Source: Taxillus chinensis (taxonomy: Eukaryota > Streptophyta > Magnoliopsida > Santalales > Loranthaceae). From it: a stretch of 64,000 bases of DNA. Shown here piece after piece: positions 13,017 through 24,515 of the stretch (position 1 is its first letter; the number at the start of each line of letters is the position of its first letter). A program made the position numbers and the translations under genes. The notes below the pieces were generated by a model, which saw nothing but the letters and a program-made list of their open reading frames with translations, had not been told where the DNA came from and searched no databases. The DNA lies in NCBI GenBank assembly GCA_023512835.1, contig CM042090.1, positions 8,601,343 to 8,665,342 on the forward strand, written 5' to 3'.

Positions 13017-13701
13017 GATGGAGATAAGAGATGGAATATTATTAACCCTAGATGGTGGATATGCGCAACAGCCATCATATAAAAAGAAGAAATATACCTC
13101 ACATTAGGTAAGCGTCACACGCATATAATCAAGAGAGATACTAAGGCGCTAAACAAAGAGAAGTTCAAAAAACTAAGAAAACATGTTTGAGAGTCAAATT
13201 TATAGTGAGTTTATCAAGCATCATTCGTTTGCATTCAACAAATAAATAATGATTTGCCAAATGAGTGGTTGAAGGTCAAGAGGTGCAAACAGTTATGTAT
13301 GCAGGAGCAAATTATACCAGATAGTTTATCACAGTGAGTGAGTTCTTAAGTAATATTATTTTTGTAATTGCATTTTAAAAAAAGAGACTTATTCCTGTTG
13401 TAACAAAGGCAAGAGCCTACTATATTAAAAGATATAGTGGATTAGACTTGGTATAGGTACACCCTCACTATTGTAGAGTAGATCACACTGATCGAACTAC
13501 GTATATTGTGTCTTTGTCTTTTACTCATTTACATACATGTTGCTAACATGATTCAGCACATGACACTAAGACACCACCCAAGAAACAAATTCAGTTGAGA
13601 TTAATCTCTTGCGTAAATGACTTGTTCTTTGTTAAGAGTTTAAAACTAAAGGAATTAGTTTTAGGTATATAGATTTACCCCCTCTCTGTATACGTTTGAG
13701 T
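13017..13701 (+). mobile_element. copia remnant: RNase H tail and LTR-like DNA
   Basis: At about 13136-13189 the plus strand encodes DTKALNKEKFKKLRKHV and then stops, the usual C-terminal end of Ty1/copia RNase H (DIFTKALNKEKF... family). Earlier bases (13050-13130) look like a decayed continuation of that domain. After 13380 the DNA reads like a copia LTR R-region. Solo LTR copies A and B flank or interrupt this older element. The domain call is good; the boundaries are not resolved. Confidence 0.5.
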
Positions 13702-15821
13702 TGTAAAGACTCGTATTTGGGTAGTTTTGAGAGATAGTCATTCTATGGGAATGCAACTATCTAAATGGTAGTGTAGTCGTCGATGTGAGCATTTTGACTG
13801 TACTTGGGCCTGATTCCGAGTCGGGGCCCCGTTTGACCCGATTGTTGACTTTTCGGGGTTTATTGGTTAACTTTGCGTTTGGGCGGTCTTTTGGGTGTAA
13901 TAATATCCGTTTACTGTTGTGCTCGTCATTTCGAGCGTTTTGACAGTAATTGGGCTCAATTTGGAGTTCGTGACCTCATGAGGTCAATTATTGCATTCAG
14001 GTCAATTATTGGCAATAGTATAAATAATTAAGAAACTGCATTATCCCTTTATTTTTGCTTGGTGCGTGCGTGTTTGAGCAAGAGAGAGAGAGAGAGGGAA
14101 AGTGAAGAATTCCTTTTGGCGATTTTAGGGCGATTGGAGCTCGTGGATCGCAAATAATCTTTCAAGGTAGGTGTCCTTGAACCTCTTATCTCGATTCTGT
14201 CTTGGAATATGCGTGAATTTATTATGATTTAAGAATTTGAGTATGAACCCTAGGTTTTGGGGAAAACCCCAATTTTGGGGTTAGATATGATGATTTAGCA
14301 TAAAATCTGTGGTTAAGAACTGATTTATATCAGTTTGGGTACGTAATTTTGTACTCTGTTTAGTAAAACGCGTGTTTGTGAGTGCCTGGGGGTTGCTGGG
14401 TTGATTCCAGACGAAAATTTGGCCAAAAACGATGATGAACAATACCCTGGGCGAACTACAGGGTCGAAGTTCGTAGTCAGCAGCTTCGTAGTCAGCCGCT
14501 TCGTTAGTCCGGAGCAGTTAGTCCGGATCAGTTCCGCAGCAGCATTCCACAACAACGTTCCGCAGCAGTGGAACTGCACTACACTGCACTGCACTGGACA
14601 TTTACATTGTAAACCATTATGCCTCTCCACACTTAAGGATTATACTTAAGTTACAATGTAAATAACGAAATACCCCCCCATTTGGATTCAAAGAAAAATA
14701 CTAGAAAAATTAATTCCCACTCTTTCAAAATGTGAAAATTGGGATTTAGTGTAAAATCTCGGAAAAATCCAAAAGTTCGTAGTGGTGAATTTTTTGGAAA
14801 GTGGGGTTAGACATCTCCGAAAAATCCCCAAAAATCGGATTATCTTATTTATGATATGGGAACCCAATGCCGGGACTTTTGATTTCAACAAAATAGGCTT
14901 ATGGGTACTTCCTTCATAAATCAAGGATTGAGGATTTACTTGTGAAGATTGGCTACGGTTTTAAAGGAAATGTTGAGAATGACATGCCATACTCATGTTA
15001 GTATGTTTGTGTGAGGTATTGGGGCATGGACTTCGTGACTTGTTTGGGTTCTCACCGTGATGCACCGATGGTGCGATGTGGTTGACGGGGCGAGCATATG
15101 CGCCGATGGCGAGCTTGTGTGGCGACGTGGCCGGGCATATTGCGTTGTGCCGTGGCGAGCATATGTGCCGATGGCGGGCCGGTGTGGCGACTATGTCCAG
15201 GCATATAGCGTTGTGGTAGGGTTGAGTGCCCTGAGCCGGGATCCTGTTGAGGATCGTGGACAAGCGATTCGTGTGGGCAGCTAGGTCCTGATGTTTGCTT
15301 GCGGGCCGAGTCCCGATGATTGTGCACACTACACAAGGTGCACGAGTACACGAGCATGTAGTATAGACTTGTATGCTGCATGATGTGGAGTGTTGGGGTC
15401 ACCTACGAGCTTGTCGCTCACCCCTACTTGTTGTTTACCTTTTTCGGGGTGTGACCCGAGACTAGTGGAGGACTTTCTTCCAGGGAGGACGTGCCCACTA
15501 CTCGATATATGATACGATCGTATTCGTATTGTGTATTGTATTATGTTTGTATCCCGGACATGGGTCCAGGTGGACGATTATATTTGCATACTGTTTGTGA
15601 TGTGATGTCTGTATGACTGTTTGACTTATTGTATGCATGATGATGTATGGGAAAGTACTAGATTACCCTTGATGTATGACTATACAGGGTTGCATATTTG
15701 AGACAGCACCCGCGGTGTAGTCTCTATTGGTGCTAGTCACCAACCCCTTGACCTTTTGGGTGCGGGCAAGGGGAAGTCATGTTCCTGGTTCTGGGTTTTC
15801 TTGGAATTCGGGGGCGTGACA
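13702..15821 (+). mobile_element. solo LTR (Tekay-like gypsy), copy B, perfect TSD
   Basis: Begins TGTAAAGACTCGTATTTGGG and ends GGGGGCGTGACA, flanked by the perfect 5-bp duplication TGAGT (13697-13701 and 15822-15826). It has TG...CA ends, a TATA-like site (AGTATAAATAA, about 14017), and a GA-rich leader near 14080. There is no coding region. It is 2120 bp against 1878 bp for copy A. Open frames at 14325-14649 and 15052-15402 lie in this LTR and overlap on both strands, so they are not genes. Confidence 0.9.
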
Positions 15822-15826
15822 TGAGT

Positions 15827-16900
15827 AACCTGTAAGAACCTTATTAGGATCTTAGGAATATCAATTGGTATTAGAGCTAGTTTTCACTGGAGGTTGAGAA
15901 CCACTTCAATATATCCCAAGGTCAACACCAAATGATAAAGGACAAAATTTGAAGACTAATATGTTTAACCGTGCTCAATTTCGGGCTAAAACGAAGGAGT
16001 TATGGCTAAAACAGTTTTTATCATGAAAAGTCAAACTTACCAAAAGATGGTCAATGCCCTGGTCAAACTTTTTGAAAATGTGACCATGCAAAATTATTTG
16101 AAACATCACTTTGGGTGAATATGGGTCTTTCCAAATTATCCCCATGAGACATCACTTTTTTTGCATTTTAGGTGAGGGTAAAAGGGTAATTAAAAGTTTA
16201 AAAAAACCTTTGAGTCTCCTCTTCAAATCTCATCTTCAAGTCTTCTCTTCGAATATCTTCTTTGAGTCTTGTCTTCGAATCTCTTCTTTGAGTCTCATCT
16301 TCGAGTTTTGTCTTTGAATCTCTTCTTCAAGTTTCATCTTCGATTCTGGTCTTCGAATCTCTTCTTCAAGTTTAGTCTTCGAATATCTTCTTCGAGTCTT
16401 GTCTTCGAATCTTATCTTTGAGTCTTGTCTTCGAGTCGGCTTTGAATTTTCGAGTCAACTTCAGATCTTCGAGTTTTCTCCTTCCAGCAGCCACAAAATG
16501 ATGCCGTTTCATGATTCTTTTTAAGTGTCCAGTGTATTAAATGTTGTTTTTCTCGTAAATGCAATTTAGTAGTCCAAAATGCGTATTTTAAATGTTGGAC
16601 TTTCGAAAATACAATTTTAGACACCTTGGGACTTATTTTCTCTCGTAAATATATATGTCAGCGATTAGGACTTGTTCTTTGACATTTGAGGATTTAAAAA
16701 ATTGTGTGCCATTACTTCTCCAACTTCTAAGACATTAGTCTGTCCCCTCCAAATGCCTATAAATAGCATTGCTTGGCTAGCAACTTAGGGAGAGGACATT
16801 TTATTTATCTTCATATTGATAATATTCTAGAAAAATTAAGAGCATAAAATATCACTAAAAATACCATCATTAGCCATTTGTATACAAAATAAGCCTCTTT
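15827..16900 (+). mobile_element. copia LTR/PBS-like junction and Tat-like LTR fragment
   Basis: At about 15863 the sequence reads TTGGTATTAGAGCTAG, close to the initiator-tRNA-Met primer site TTGGTATCAGAGC that follows plant LTRs. From 15885 the text matches the Tat-like LTR family: GAGAACCACTTC, then AACACCAAATGAT, then GCTCAATTTCGGGCTAAAACGA. A TATA box (CTATAAATAG, 16750) is retained. It is a 5'-truncated LTR fragment, so its limits are approximate. Confidence 0.55.
16200..16470. repeat. TTCGA-rich minisatellite
   Basis: Eight to ten imperfect copies of a unit of about 26 bp with the pattern TCTTCGAATCTCTTCTTCAAG, inside the LTR fragment. Related GAA/TTCGA-rich tracts occur at 11800-11990, 16430-16470 and 19250-19510 in other LTRs of the window. 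Confidence 0.7.
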
Positions 16901-17859
16901 TAACAGAATTAACACCCTAATACTAATTAATAATAATAATAATAAAAATAAATAATAAACAACGAGTCAAAACTCAAATCACAAGATATTACAGAGCACG
17001 TCTATGAGAAGGCCAAGGCATTTTTTGGAGGTTCTTAATTATTATTTCATCAAAGTAGCATAACTATTGTGTGGTTGATTATGTCATCACCAAGGAAAGA
17101 GGAATGTAACACCTTGTCTTTTGTTTTTTGGTATCGGCTTTGGAACCTATACTTTAGGACATTTGTTTTGGGTTCCCTTGAAAGCTAAGGTAATAGGACT
17201 TGCAAATTTATTTAATTTGATGCGATCAAGTTTGGGATGGAATTAGTGCCGCCGACTTTCCACAAATATGTGTGTCCCTATGTTTTCGTCAACAAGCATG
17301 CAAAATCCTCCCCGAACACAATGCCCTCAAAAGGACGGACAATCACACAAAACATGCCAAAACAAATAGCAAATAATGATTAAGAGTAGTCGATTGAAAT
17401 GTTTCTTTTCTAGTTTATCAGTAGTATTGTTTTTCATTTATTTCCTCTCAGTTGACTTTGAGGCTATGAAATCCATGCTTGGAGATGTTTAGTGTTACTC
17501 CTTTCATCTGTAACCCGGTAGACATATAATATCTCAGTCTAATGTATTCTTATAAACATGTTTCATTATAATGGTTTAAGGTATGTTTGAAACAGTATGC
17601 CATACTATCACTTTAATGGAAATAAAAATAAATACAAAAACAAAAGGGCTATCTCACATGTAAAATTGCTTGCATCAAAATTACCATAAAAACTCAAATA
17701 ATGCACAATTTTTTAAGAGCCAGACGCATTCTAATTATATAGAAAAATGTTGGATGTATTTTTTCTTCTTTTGAGTACTATGTTTTTTACTCTCACTTGC
17801 TTTTTTTTTTCTATTCTTTTTTTTTTTTTTTAGAAATTGAGAGCCTAGACATTTTTCTT

Positions 17860-17921
<62 letters not shown>

Positions 17922-18170
17922 CATAAAAGAGAGGCGTGGATCCAGATCTAGGTACCGAGTAAACTGATGACTATGTCCCATCCTATGTGGCGGAAACAAA
18001 AGGCATGGCGGAAGGGCAAACCAAAGCAAGGTTAATGATCGACGAGTAACGGGTTACAATACGTTTGCGATCAGTGTCACTGACATGCTTAGGACACGTC
18101 TAAGACACAACAATATTTTTAAGGTCCAACTCGACACAAGGGACACGTCCTTTTCTCAAACACGCAATTG
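16901..18170. other. intergenic, transposon-derived in part, no gene seen
   Basis: Contains AT-rich DNA, a stretch at 17100-17340 resembling decayed retroelement sequence without a clear frame, and the long (CA)n tract below. The two short frames over the CA tract are poly-(Cys-Val) artefacts. Confidence 0.4.
17861..17918. repeat. (CA)29 microsatellite
   Basis: A continuous CA dinucleotide run of 58 bp. It is likely polymorphic in length. Confidence 0.97.
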
Positions 18171-18367
18171 AAGAATTTAAGGAAAAAGAAATTGACAAAC
18201 TTCCACCGAACTTTGGCAACGCCCGATAACACTGACATTAAACTCATCAAATATTTTTCTAACTTGTACATACGTGAATAAATATTAATCATATATAACT
18301 ATAAAGTATCCTCGAAGTATGCGTTTTAACTAAAAACTTTAGTAAATTATGACTTTTAAAGCATTTA

Positions 18368-18634
18368 GAGCACTGGTATTAAATTCATCAAATACTTTTC
18401 TAAATTGTTTATACATGGTACAATATTAATCATATATGACTATAAAGTATCCTTAAAATACATATTTTAGCTAAAAAAATTTAGCAAATTATGCATTTTA
18501 CCCTATTGGTTCTTTAAATTAAAGTTTTTAGCTAAAATGTGTATTTTAAGGATACTTTATAGTCATATGTGGTTAATATTGTGTCACATATACACAATTT
18601 AGAGAAACATTTGGTGAATCCAATAATAGTGCTC
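18368..18634. mobile_element. Tourist-like foldback MITE
   Basis: Ends GAGCACTGGTATTAAATTCA (left) and, reading the right end on the other strand, GAGCACTATTATTGGATTCA. The inverted repeats extend inward: ACTATAAAGTATCC at about 18440 pairs with GGATACTTTATAGT at about 18550. Flanks are TTA and TCA, one mismatch from a Tourist-type TTA duplication. A partial copy of the left half lies directly before it (about 18220-18360). A diverged right half recurs at about 33790-33905. Confidence 0.75.
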
Positions 18635-18756
18635 TCACAATGGCCTTAATAAAGTTTAGCTATAATTAAATAATTATCATTTATAAATTATAACTAGTCT
18701 AATTTTATACCACAAAATAATAGACTCTACAAAATTTCAAAATTTCAACTTCTTAT

Positions 18757-21578
18757 TGTTGGACCCCATTTTGTCCGGGTTGGACATACTGACCCCATTT
18801 TGATATACCTTTCTGCTCATGCCATATACCTTGTTGAACAGGTCCACAATGATCCCATACTTCCAAGGAATGGTCTACCCCAATCTGCATGAGATGAACA
18901 CAATTGACGTGGACGGGGGAGTCCAAAATTAATGACTTCTGCTACAAGTCCTTAAAGCGCCCCAAGACCAACACCAGGTGATGGAGGAGAAAATTGGAGA
19001 CCAACGCACTTAACCGAGCTCCAATCGGACTTAAAATGAAGAAGTTATGGCCAAAACAACTTTCGTTGGAAAAGTCAAAACGTGCCAAAAGACGGTCAAT
19101 GCCCCTAGTCAAAGGGCCCAAAAATGTGACCATGTGAGATTCTCAAAAATGACTATTTAGGCGAATACGGGGCTTCCCAAACAACCTCCCAAAGTTTGTC
19201 CGTTTTAGCATTGTTGGTGGGGGTAAAAAGGTTTTTAAAAAAAAAACGGGGTTGACCGTTGACCGTTGACCTGCCGACACTTCGACCCATTGACCCCGGC
19301 CCCCGAAGCCTCGAAGCCCGCCCGAAGTCCCGAGCTCGAAGCCTCGAAGCCCCGTTGACCTGCTGATTTCTGACCTTCGACCCTTCGACCCTCGAAGCCT
19401 CGCTGCCGACACTTCGACCCGCGACTTACGACGCCGACTTGCGACGCCGACCCGCGGCACCCGTACGCCTTCCACCTTCGACCCTGCCGACACTTCGACC
19501 TGCCGACACTTCGAACCTCTGACCCCTTTTTGCCTTCGCTGATTTTTCTCGCTGGCTTCACGAGACCCGTCTTCTGCGCTGGCCATCAGACAAAGAATCA
19601 TTTCTCAACAACCCTGTCAGTCACATGTGCTAAAATACAAACTCAAAAGGCAATCACAAGCTCCCCTTTTTCTGCATCGGCTGTCCACCCGACCAAGCAT
19701 TGATCTGCAAATAATAATGCGCCCGACAAAACAATTAATGCTACAATTAATGACAGTCCAGCCAAAAAATCTGCCAGCCTTTAAATCCAGGCTCCTGTCC
19801 ACGCGAGAGGGAGACACAGAGAGACCCCTTATCGTTGAAAAGCTGCTACCAGTGTTACGTCCAAGCTTCTTCCCGCAAAAAAAAAAAAAATAGAGAGAGC
19901 CCAAAAAAAAGGGGGATCGTTGAAAAAAAGACTGATTCGTTGAAAACAGTTCTGGTGGATATTAAAAAAAGAGAGAGAGATCATTGAAGAAGAAAGAAAG
20001 GAGAGAAACTCAAAAACCAGCCCCATCATCATCAAAAAACGCCCCAGCCTCATCATCATCAGAAAACGCCCAGACCTCATTATCAAAAAAAAAAAAAAAA
20101 AACCCCAAACCACGCCCCTTCCTCCTTGCAAACCCAAAAAAAAAAACATAAAATCCTAGAATCATCATCATAAGAGATCACTCGTCCACTCCTTGCAAAC
20201 TCCAACTTCAGCCCTCTCTTTCTCTTACACCCACTCCGGCCCTCCAATCTCCAAATACTAGGGAAGTCTCTACATAAGTCCCACCGTCGGATCTATCGAT
20301 TCCGAGTCGAGCAAGTGACTATCGGCGCGGCGGGAGCTCAAGCGGAAGATTGGCGTTGCAAAGCTTCAAAGTCGGTTCAGCCCTTATCTTTTCACTACTT
20401 TTTCAACTTATTTGTATTTATATTTGGTGTAATTGTTTTTTTTAGTTTTCGTTTTGAGCTTATCTATATTTGATGTAATTACTTTTCGGCCTTTTTCATT
20501 GTATTTTTCTCGTATTTCTTCCTATGTGTATGTTGTAATATGTAAAGTATAGTAAAAAAGAAAAGAAAAACAAAAAAAAGAGAAAGAAAGAAAAAAAAGG
20601 AGAGAGCAAGGGGAGAAGATGAAAAACAAGAAAAGAAAAAAGAGTGATTTTATCTTTTTTCTTTCGTGGATGTCACACTCACAAACTCCACATATATTTT
20701 GATATATATGTATTTTCAATTGTTGATGAAATGCATAGATTTAGGTTCGAAGCTTAAAAAAAAAAAAAAAAAAAAACAAAACACAAAAAAAGGAATAACG
20801 AAATGTTTTCCACAAAAACGTTTTCAATAAATAATTTTCAAAACGTTTTCAAAAAAAACAACTCCTAAAAAAAAAAACCAAAAAAAAAAAAAAAAAAACA
20901 AAACGTTTTGCTATAAAATGTTTTCCAAATCTCTTCAACAATATGTTTTGAAAATGTTTTAATAAAATGTTTTCCAAAATGTCTTCCCACCAAAAACAAA
21001 AAACAAAAACAAAAACAAACAAAAAAAACAAACAAAAAAAAAACAAACAAAAAATAATAAAACAAACACACAAAAAATGTGTATGTTCTAACCCAAACCA
21101 AAAAAAGGAAAAATAAAAAACATTTTTTAGGACTTCAATTTCCAAAAGTAAAACAAAAAAAAAGTCAAAACCAATCCCTAGGATCTCATTCTCCACTTCA
21201 CACAAAAACCCAAATCTTTTAGGATTCCCTTTAGAAATTTAGGGCAAATCAATCTTAACCATAACTTTGACAAATAACTTAGTCAAATAAAAATCATAGA
21301 CTTTTTAGGAAATTTAACCCAGTCACAGCAGTATAAATAAAAACCTCCTCCTCCTAAATTAGATACCGAAAGGGCGCTGCAGGGGTGCTAATCCTTCCCT
21401 ACACGTAACCAACTCCCGAACCCATCTCTGATAACGCAGACCACACACTTGAAACTACTCAAAGTAGAGGGTATCCAACTGTACCCCCAAAACAGTTGGT
21501 GGCGACTCTAAAACTTCTCACCAGTGGTTTAGTTTGAGCTCACCCCAAAACGAGCCCGGACGAAAACCAGTGATGACA
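18757..21578 (+). mobile_element. solo LTR (Tat/Ogre-like gypsy), perfect TSD
   Basis: Begins TGTTGGACCCCATTTTGTCC and ends AACCAGTGATGACA, with perfect 5-bp duplications CTTAT at 18752-18756 and 21579-21583. Internal landmarks are the CCAAGACCAACACCAGGTGA block (about 18961), a TTCGAC-rich tract (19250-19510), A-rich low-complexity DNA (20750-21130), and GTTGGTGGCGACTC near the 3' end, a phrase common in plant Tat-type LTRs. There is no coding region. Open frames on either strand here are low-complexity. Confidence 0.88.
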
Positions 21579-21583
21579 CTTAT

Positions 21584-22570
21584 AGTTACCCCCCCTCTCC
21601 CACAGCGCCCCCTTCCCTATGCACAGATCTACTGCCAATATGGAGTTTGGCATTGGGAATTCATTCAGTGACTGCGTGGTCAGCTGAATGGAGGATATTT
21701 GGCAGTTGGGCTATCAGATCTCAAGGTTGAGGTAGATGGTACCCGAGATCAAGGGTTTTGATGATTGACCATGGGTATTGAGTTAATGTGAGCAAAGAGG
21801 CGATTTTGGCGAGACTGTGGGATTGAGGGGCGTGTGTTAGATCTCATTTTGCCTGGGTTGAATATACCATCATACTTAGCAAATAAGCCTAAGATTGAGA
21901 ACCACTACGGAAAGACCTCAAAATGCCCCAAGGCTAGCTAACACCAAATGATAGAAGAAGAAATTTGGTGACTAACGCACTTAACCGCGCTCAAATCGGA
22001 GCAAAAACGAAGAAAATATAATTAAGTCAAATTTGGCTAAAATTCAAAAGTCATTATCAAACAATGTCGTTTCAATACTTTAGTTCGGTTCGAGAAAAAT
22101 CTTCAGACCTTTGACCATAATCTTTGAGTCTTGGAAGCCAATCTTCGAGTCTTTGAGTTTAAATATTCGGGTTTTCGGGTATTTAAAGAAAAAACAGCAT
22201 TTCAATTTTAATCGGGTATTTTACTCGAAAATAGCATTTCAATGCATGAGGACTTTTTTGCCTCAGAAATGAAATAATCACGCTTGGGACTTGTTCATTC
22301 AACGTGTGAAAACTTGAAGTCACAGGTCCACACCCCTCCAATTTCCAAGGTTGTTCCCTTCAATTTCCAAGGTTGTCCATTCCAATTTCTAAAGTTGTTC
22401 CTCTCCTAAACTCTATAAAAAGCCATTTAGTGTGGCATTCATGAGGGGGATCTAGAGAGCATAAATTTTGGCATAAGAGCAATTTGTCGTGAGCAGGAAC
22501 AGATCTATAAAGTTTCGTTAGGGGGGGGGGGGGAATATATACTATATAACTCATATTTAGAAATTGTTAT
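21584..22570 (+). mobile_element. unassigned DNA then truncated Tat-like LTR fragment
   Basis: 21584-21870 is unrecognised, moderately GC-rich DNA. From about 21890 the sequence matches the same LTR family (GAGAACCACT, GCCCCAAGG, ACACCAAATGAT, CTTAACCGCGCTCAAATCGG). It keeps a TATA box (CTATAAAAAG, about 22413) and a downstream transcript-start-like region with a 12-G run at 22520. It is a third copy of the motif series seen at 15885 and 18950. Confidence 0.55.
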
Positions 22571-22961
22571 CTAAAACTGTGATTAGCACTAGAGGTAAAA
22601 CCCTAAACCGACAAACCGTCCAAACCGACTCGCTCAAAAAACCAATTTATCAAATCACCAAAATCAAATAAAATCTGTTTAGTTTGATTTGGAATTTCAA
22701 AATCACAGTTTAAATCAAGCCAAACTGAATAATTTTTTTTTAAGAAAAGGGGACGGCACCCCAGATTATTTTTTGAATAATATTACCATTTATTTATTTT
22801 CTATTTTTAATTTATATTTTGGAGCTTATTTATTTAAGATTGATTGTTAATATTTGATATATTTTATTTGTAAATTATATTATCAAATTTTGAGACTTTT
22901 AAAATTATAAATTTGATATATATTATTATTGATATGCTTACACACCATTTCTTTTTTATTT

Positions 22962-23090
22962 GATAACATTTCAACTTTGCCACCAGGAGACAAACATTAT
23001 GATACAAATTACATGATGACGTTAATTAAGTTAACCCCCATTAGGAGTTATACAAAACATAAGAGGCTACAAAATTTTCTAAGTGTGACA
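22962..23090 (-). mobile_element. 3' LTR of the chromovirus, truncated
   Basis: Matches the last 120-130 bp of the complete LTR at 32962-33333: shared GCCACCA, ATTATGATACAAATTACATG, and terminal CTAAGTGTGACA. The outer two thirds of this LTR are missing and are replaced by AT-rich DNA at 22580-22960. The polypurine tract abuts its inner edge. Confidence 0.85.
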
Positions 23091-23103
23091 TTCTTCCCCA
23101 CTC
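23091..23103 (-). other. polypurine tract of the chromovirus
   Basis: The minus strand reads GAGTGGGGAAGAA immediately before the 3' LTR boundary. This is the expected position and composition for the plus-strand primer of reverse transcription. Confidence 0.85.
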
Positions 23104-23117
23104 AATCTCGTAGCACC

Positions 23118-23333
23118 TTAAATGCGAGTATTGCATGAAATACCTTGATCTCGTCCGGAAAATTTCCACAAGTTAGCTTCTCGTTCCCAACTTGCCTCTT
23201 TGTCGGGTTTGTCTTTCCATTTGACATAGTACTCCACATGGTTCGGAGTTACGCCTCTTCTTGACACGACTCTGTAAGTCATTATCTCCTTAACTTCTTT
23301 ATCGTGCCCTTTGTCACCTGCGTAGGGGCCCAC
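23118..23333 (-). pseudogene. chromodomain at integrase C-terminus (chromovirus)
   Basis: The frame reads EIMTYRVVSRRGV, then EYYVKWKDKPDKEASWERE and LWKF. This is the chromodomain pattern (aromatic residues and VKWKG-like strand, then E-SWE helix) found at the end of chromovirus integrases, where it guides insertion to certain chromatin. The domain is separated from the upstream integrase by frame breaks. Confidence 0.88.
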
Positions 23334-23357
23334 ACTGCTTATTGTCTACTTGGGTCT

Positions 23358-24515
23358 TCATCGGCATGAACCATCGGGTGTCCTTGCATTTTCATGAACC
23401 ATTGGGTGTCCCTGCATTTTCATAGTGAGTTCCAACTTGTATGCCACCTTCCTGATTCGCTTCAAAATCCAAAAAGGTTGTTTATATCTGCACACCAAAC
23501 CTTTGTGCTTATGCCTTAGCATCTTTGTTTGGCACGAAAGGAGTTTGAGCATCACCATGTCACCCTCCTGGAACTCCACTTCCTGTCGATGTTGATCCAC
23601 CCACTTTTTCATCTTCTTCCCCGCCTTGTACACATATGCCCTTGCAAGATCAATTTGTTCATGTCATCCCTTAGCAAACTTGTACGTCATAGAACTTCTT
23701 CCAGTATACCCAATTGTGAAGGAAGTTGGCATCATCGGCTGTCGTCCAGTAGCAGGCTCGAACGGACTCATGTTCGTCGATTCACTCTTTTGCAAGCTAT
23801 ACAAGAATTGGGCAATGTCCAACAACTTCACCCAATCTTTCTGGTTGTCACTCACATAGTGCCTCAAATATAGCTCCAGCAACTCATTGACATGCTCCGT
23901 TTGTCCATTTGTTTGTGGGTGAAAACTTGTGGAGACGTTTAAGTTTGAACCCATTAGACGAAACAACTTTATCCAAAATCTTCTTGTGAACCTTGAGTCT
24001 CAGTCACTAATGATAAACTTTGAAATGCCCCAATATTTCACCACATGTTTCAAAAATAGTTGGTCCGTGTCGTCCGTTATGCAATCCTTCAAAGCTGCAA
24101 TGAAAACTCTATACTTTGAGAATTGGTCGACCAACACATGATTGTGTCGTATCCTTCGGTCATTGGTAGGGTAACGATGAAGTCCATCGAAACACTTTTC
24201 CAAGGTCTTTTCGGAGTAGGCAACGGCTCCAACAATCCTGCCGGTTATCGATTTTCAATCTTGTCTTGTTGGCACACAAGACATGTCCGCATGTACACTT
24301 GGACGTCCTCCACCATTTGAGGCCAATAGTAGGTCCATTCTACTAACGCCAATGTACGATCCACTCCAGGATGTCCCACCCATTTTGAGTCGTGACATTC
24401 CTTTAGAATTTCCCTTCAAAGATTTCCCCACTTCGGTACAAACACAAGCTCTCCCCACGTGTATAGCAGTTCGTCCTTTGACCAAAATCTGCGCGTCTTC
24501 CCTTCCTTGACACAC
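23358..24515 (-). pseudogene. integrase region of the chromovirus, broken
   Basis: Pieces in different frames. These are a zinc-binding CC motif (TCLVCQQDKIENR, followed by a stop) near 24260-24300, a core segment with VLVDQFSKY (about 24115), a core segment with HPQTNGQTEHVN (about 23900), and the GPY/F-like C-terminal part at 23358-23633 (KLLSCQ, PFWILKRI). Each matches the family, but at least three breaks separate them. Confidence 0.85.

Noticed and set aside
14325..15402. Several frames of 70-122 codons on both strands
   Set aside because: Fully inside solo LTR copy B (13702-15821). Reading on both strands at once is due to GC-rich repeat words.
11134..15821. Copies A and B as the two LTRs of one full element
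   Set aside because: They have different target duplications, and the 690 bp between has no primer site after copy A and no matching internal region.
17735..18029. Cys-Val repeat proteins
   Set aside because: Translation of the (CA)29 microsatellite.
19143..19601. 152-codon minus frame rich in Arg, Gly and Ser
   Set aside because: Comes from the TTCGAC-rich repeat tract of the solo LTR 18757-21578.
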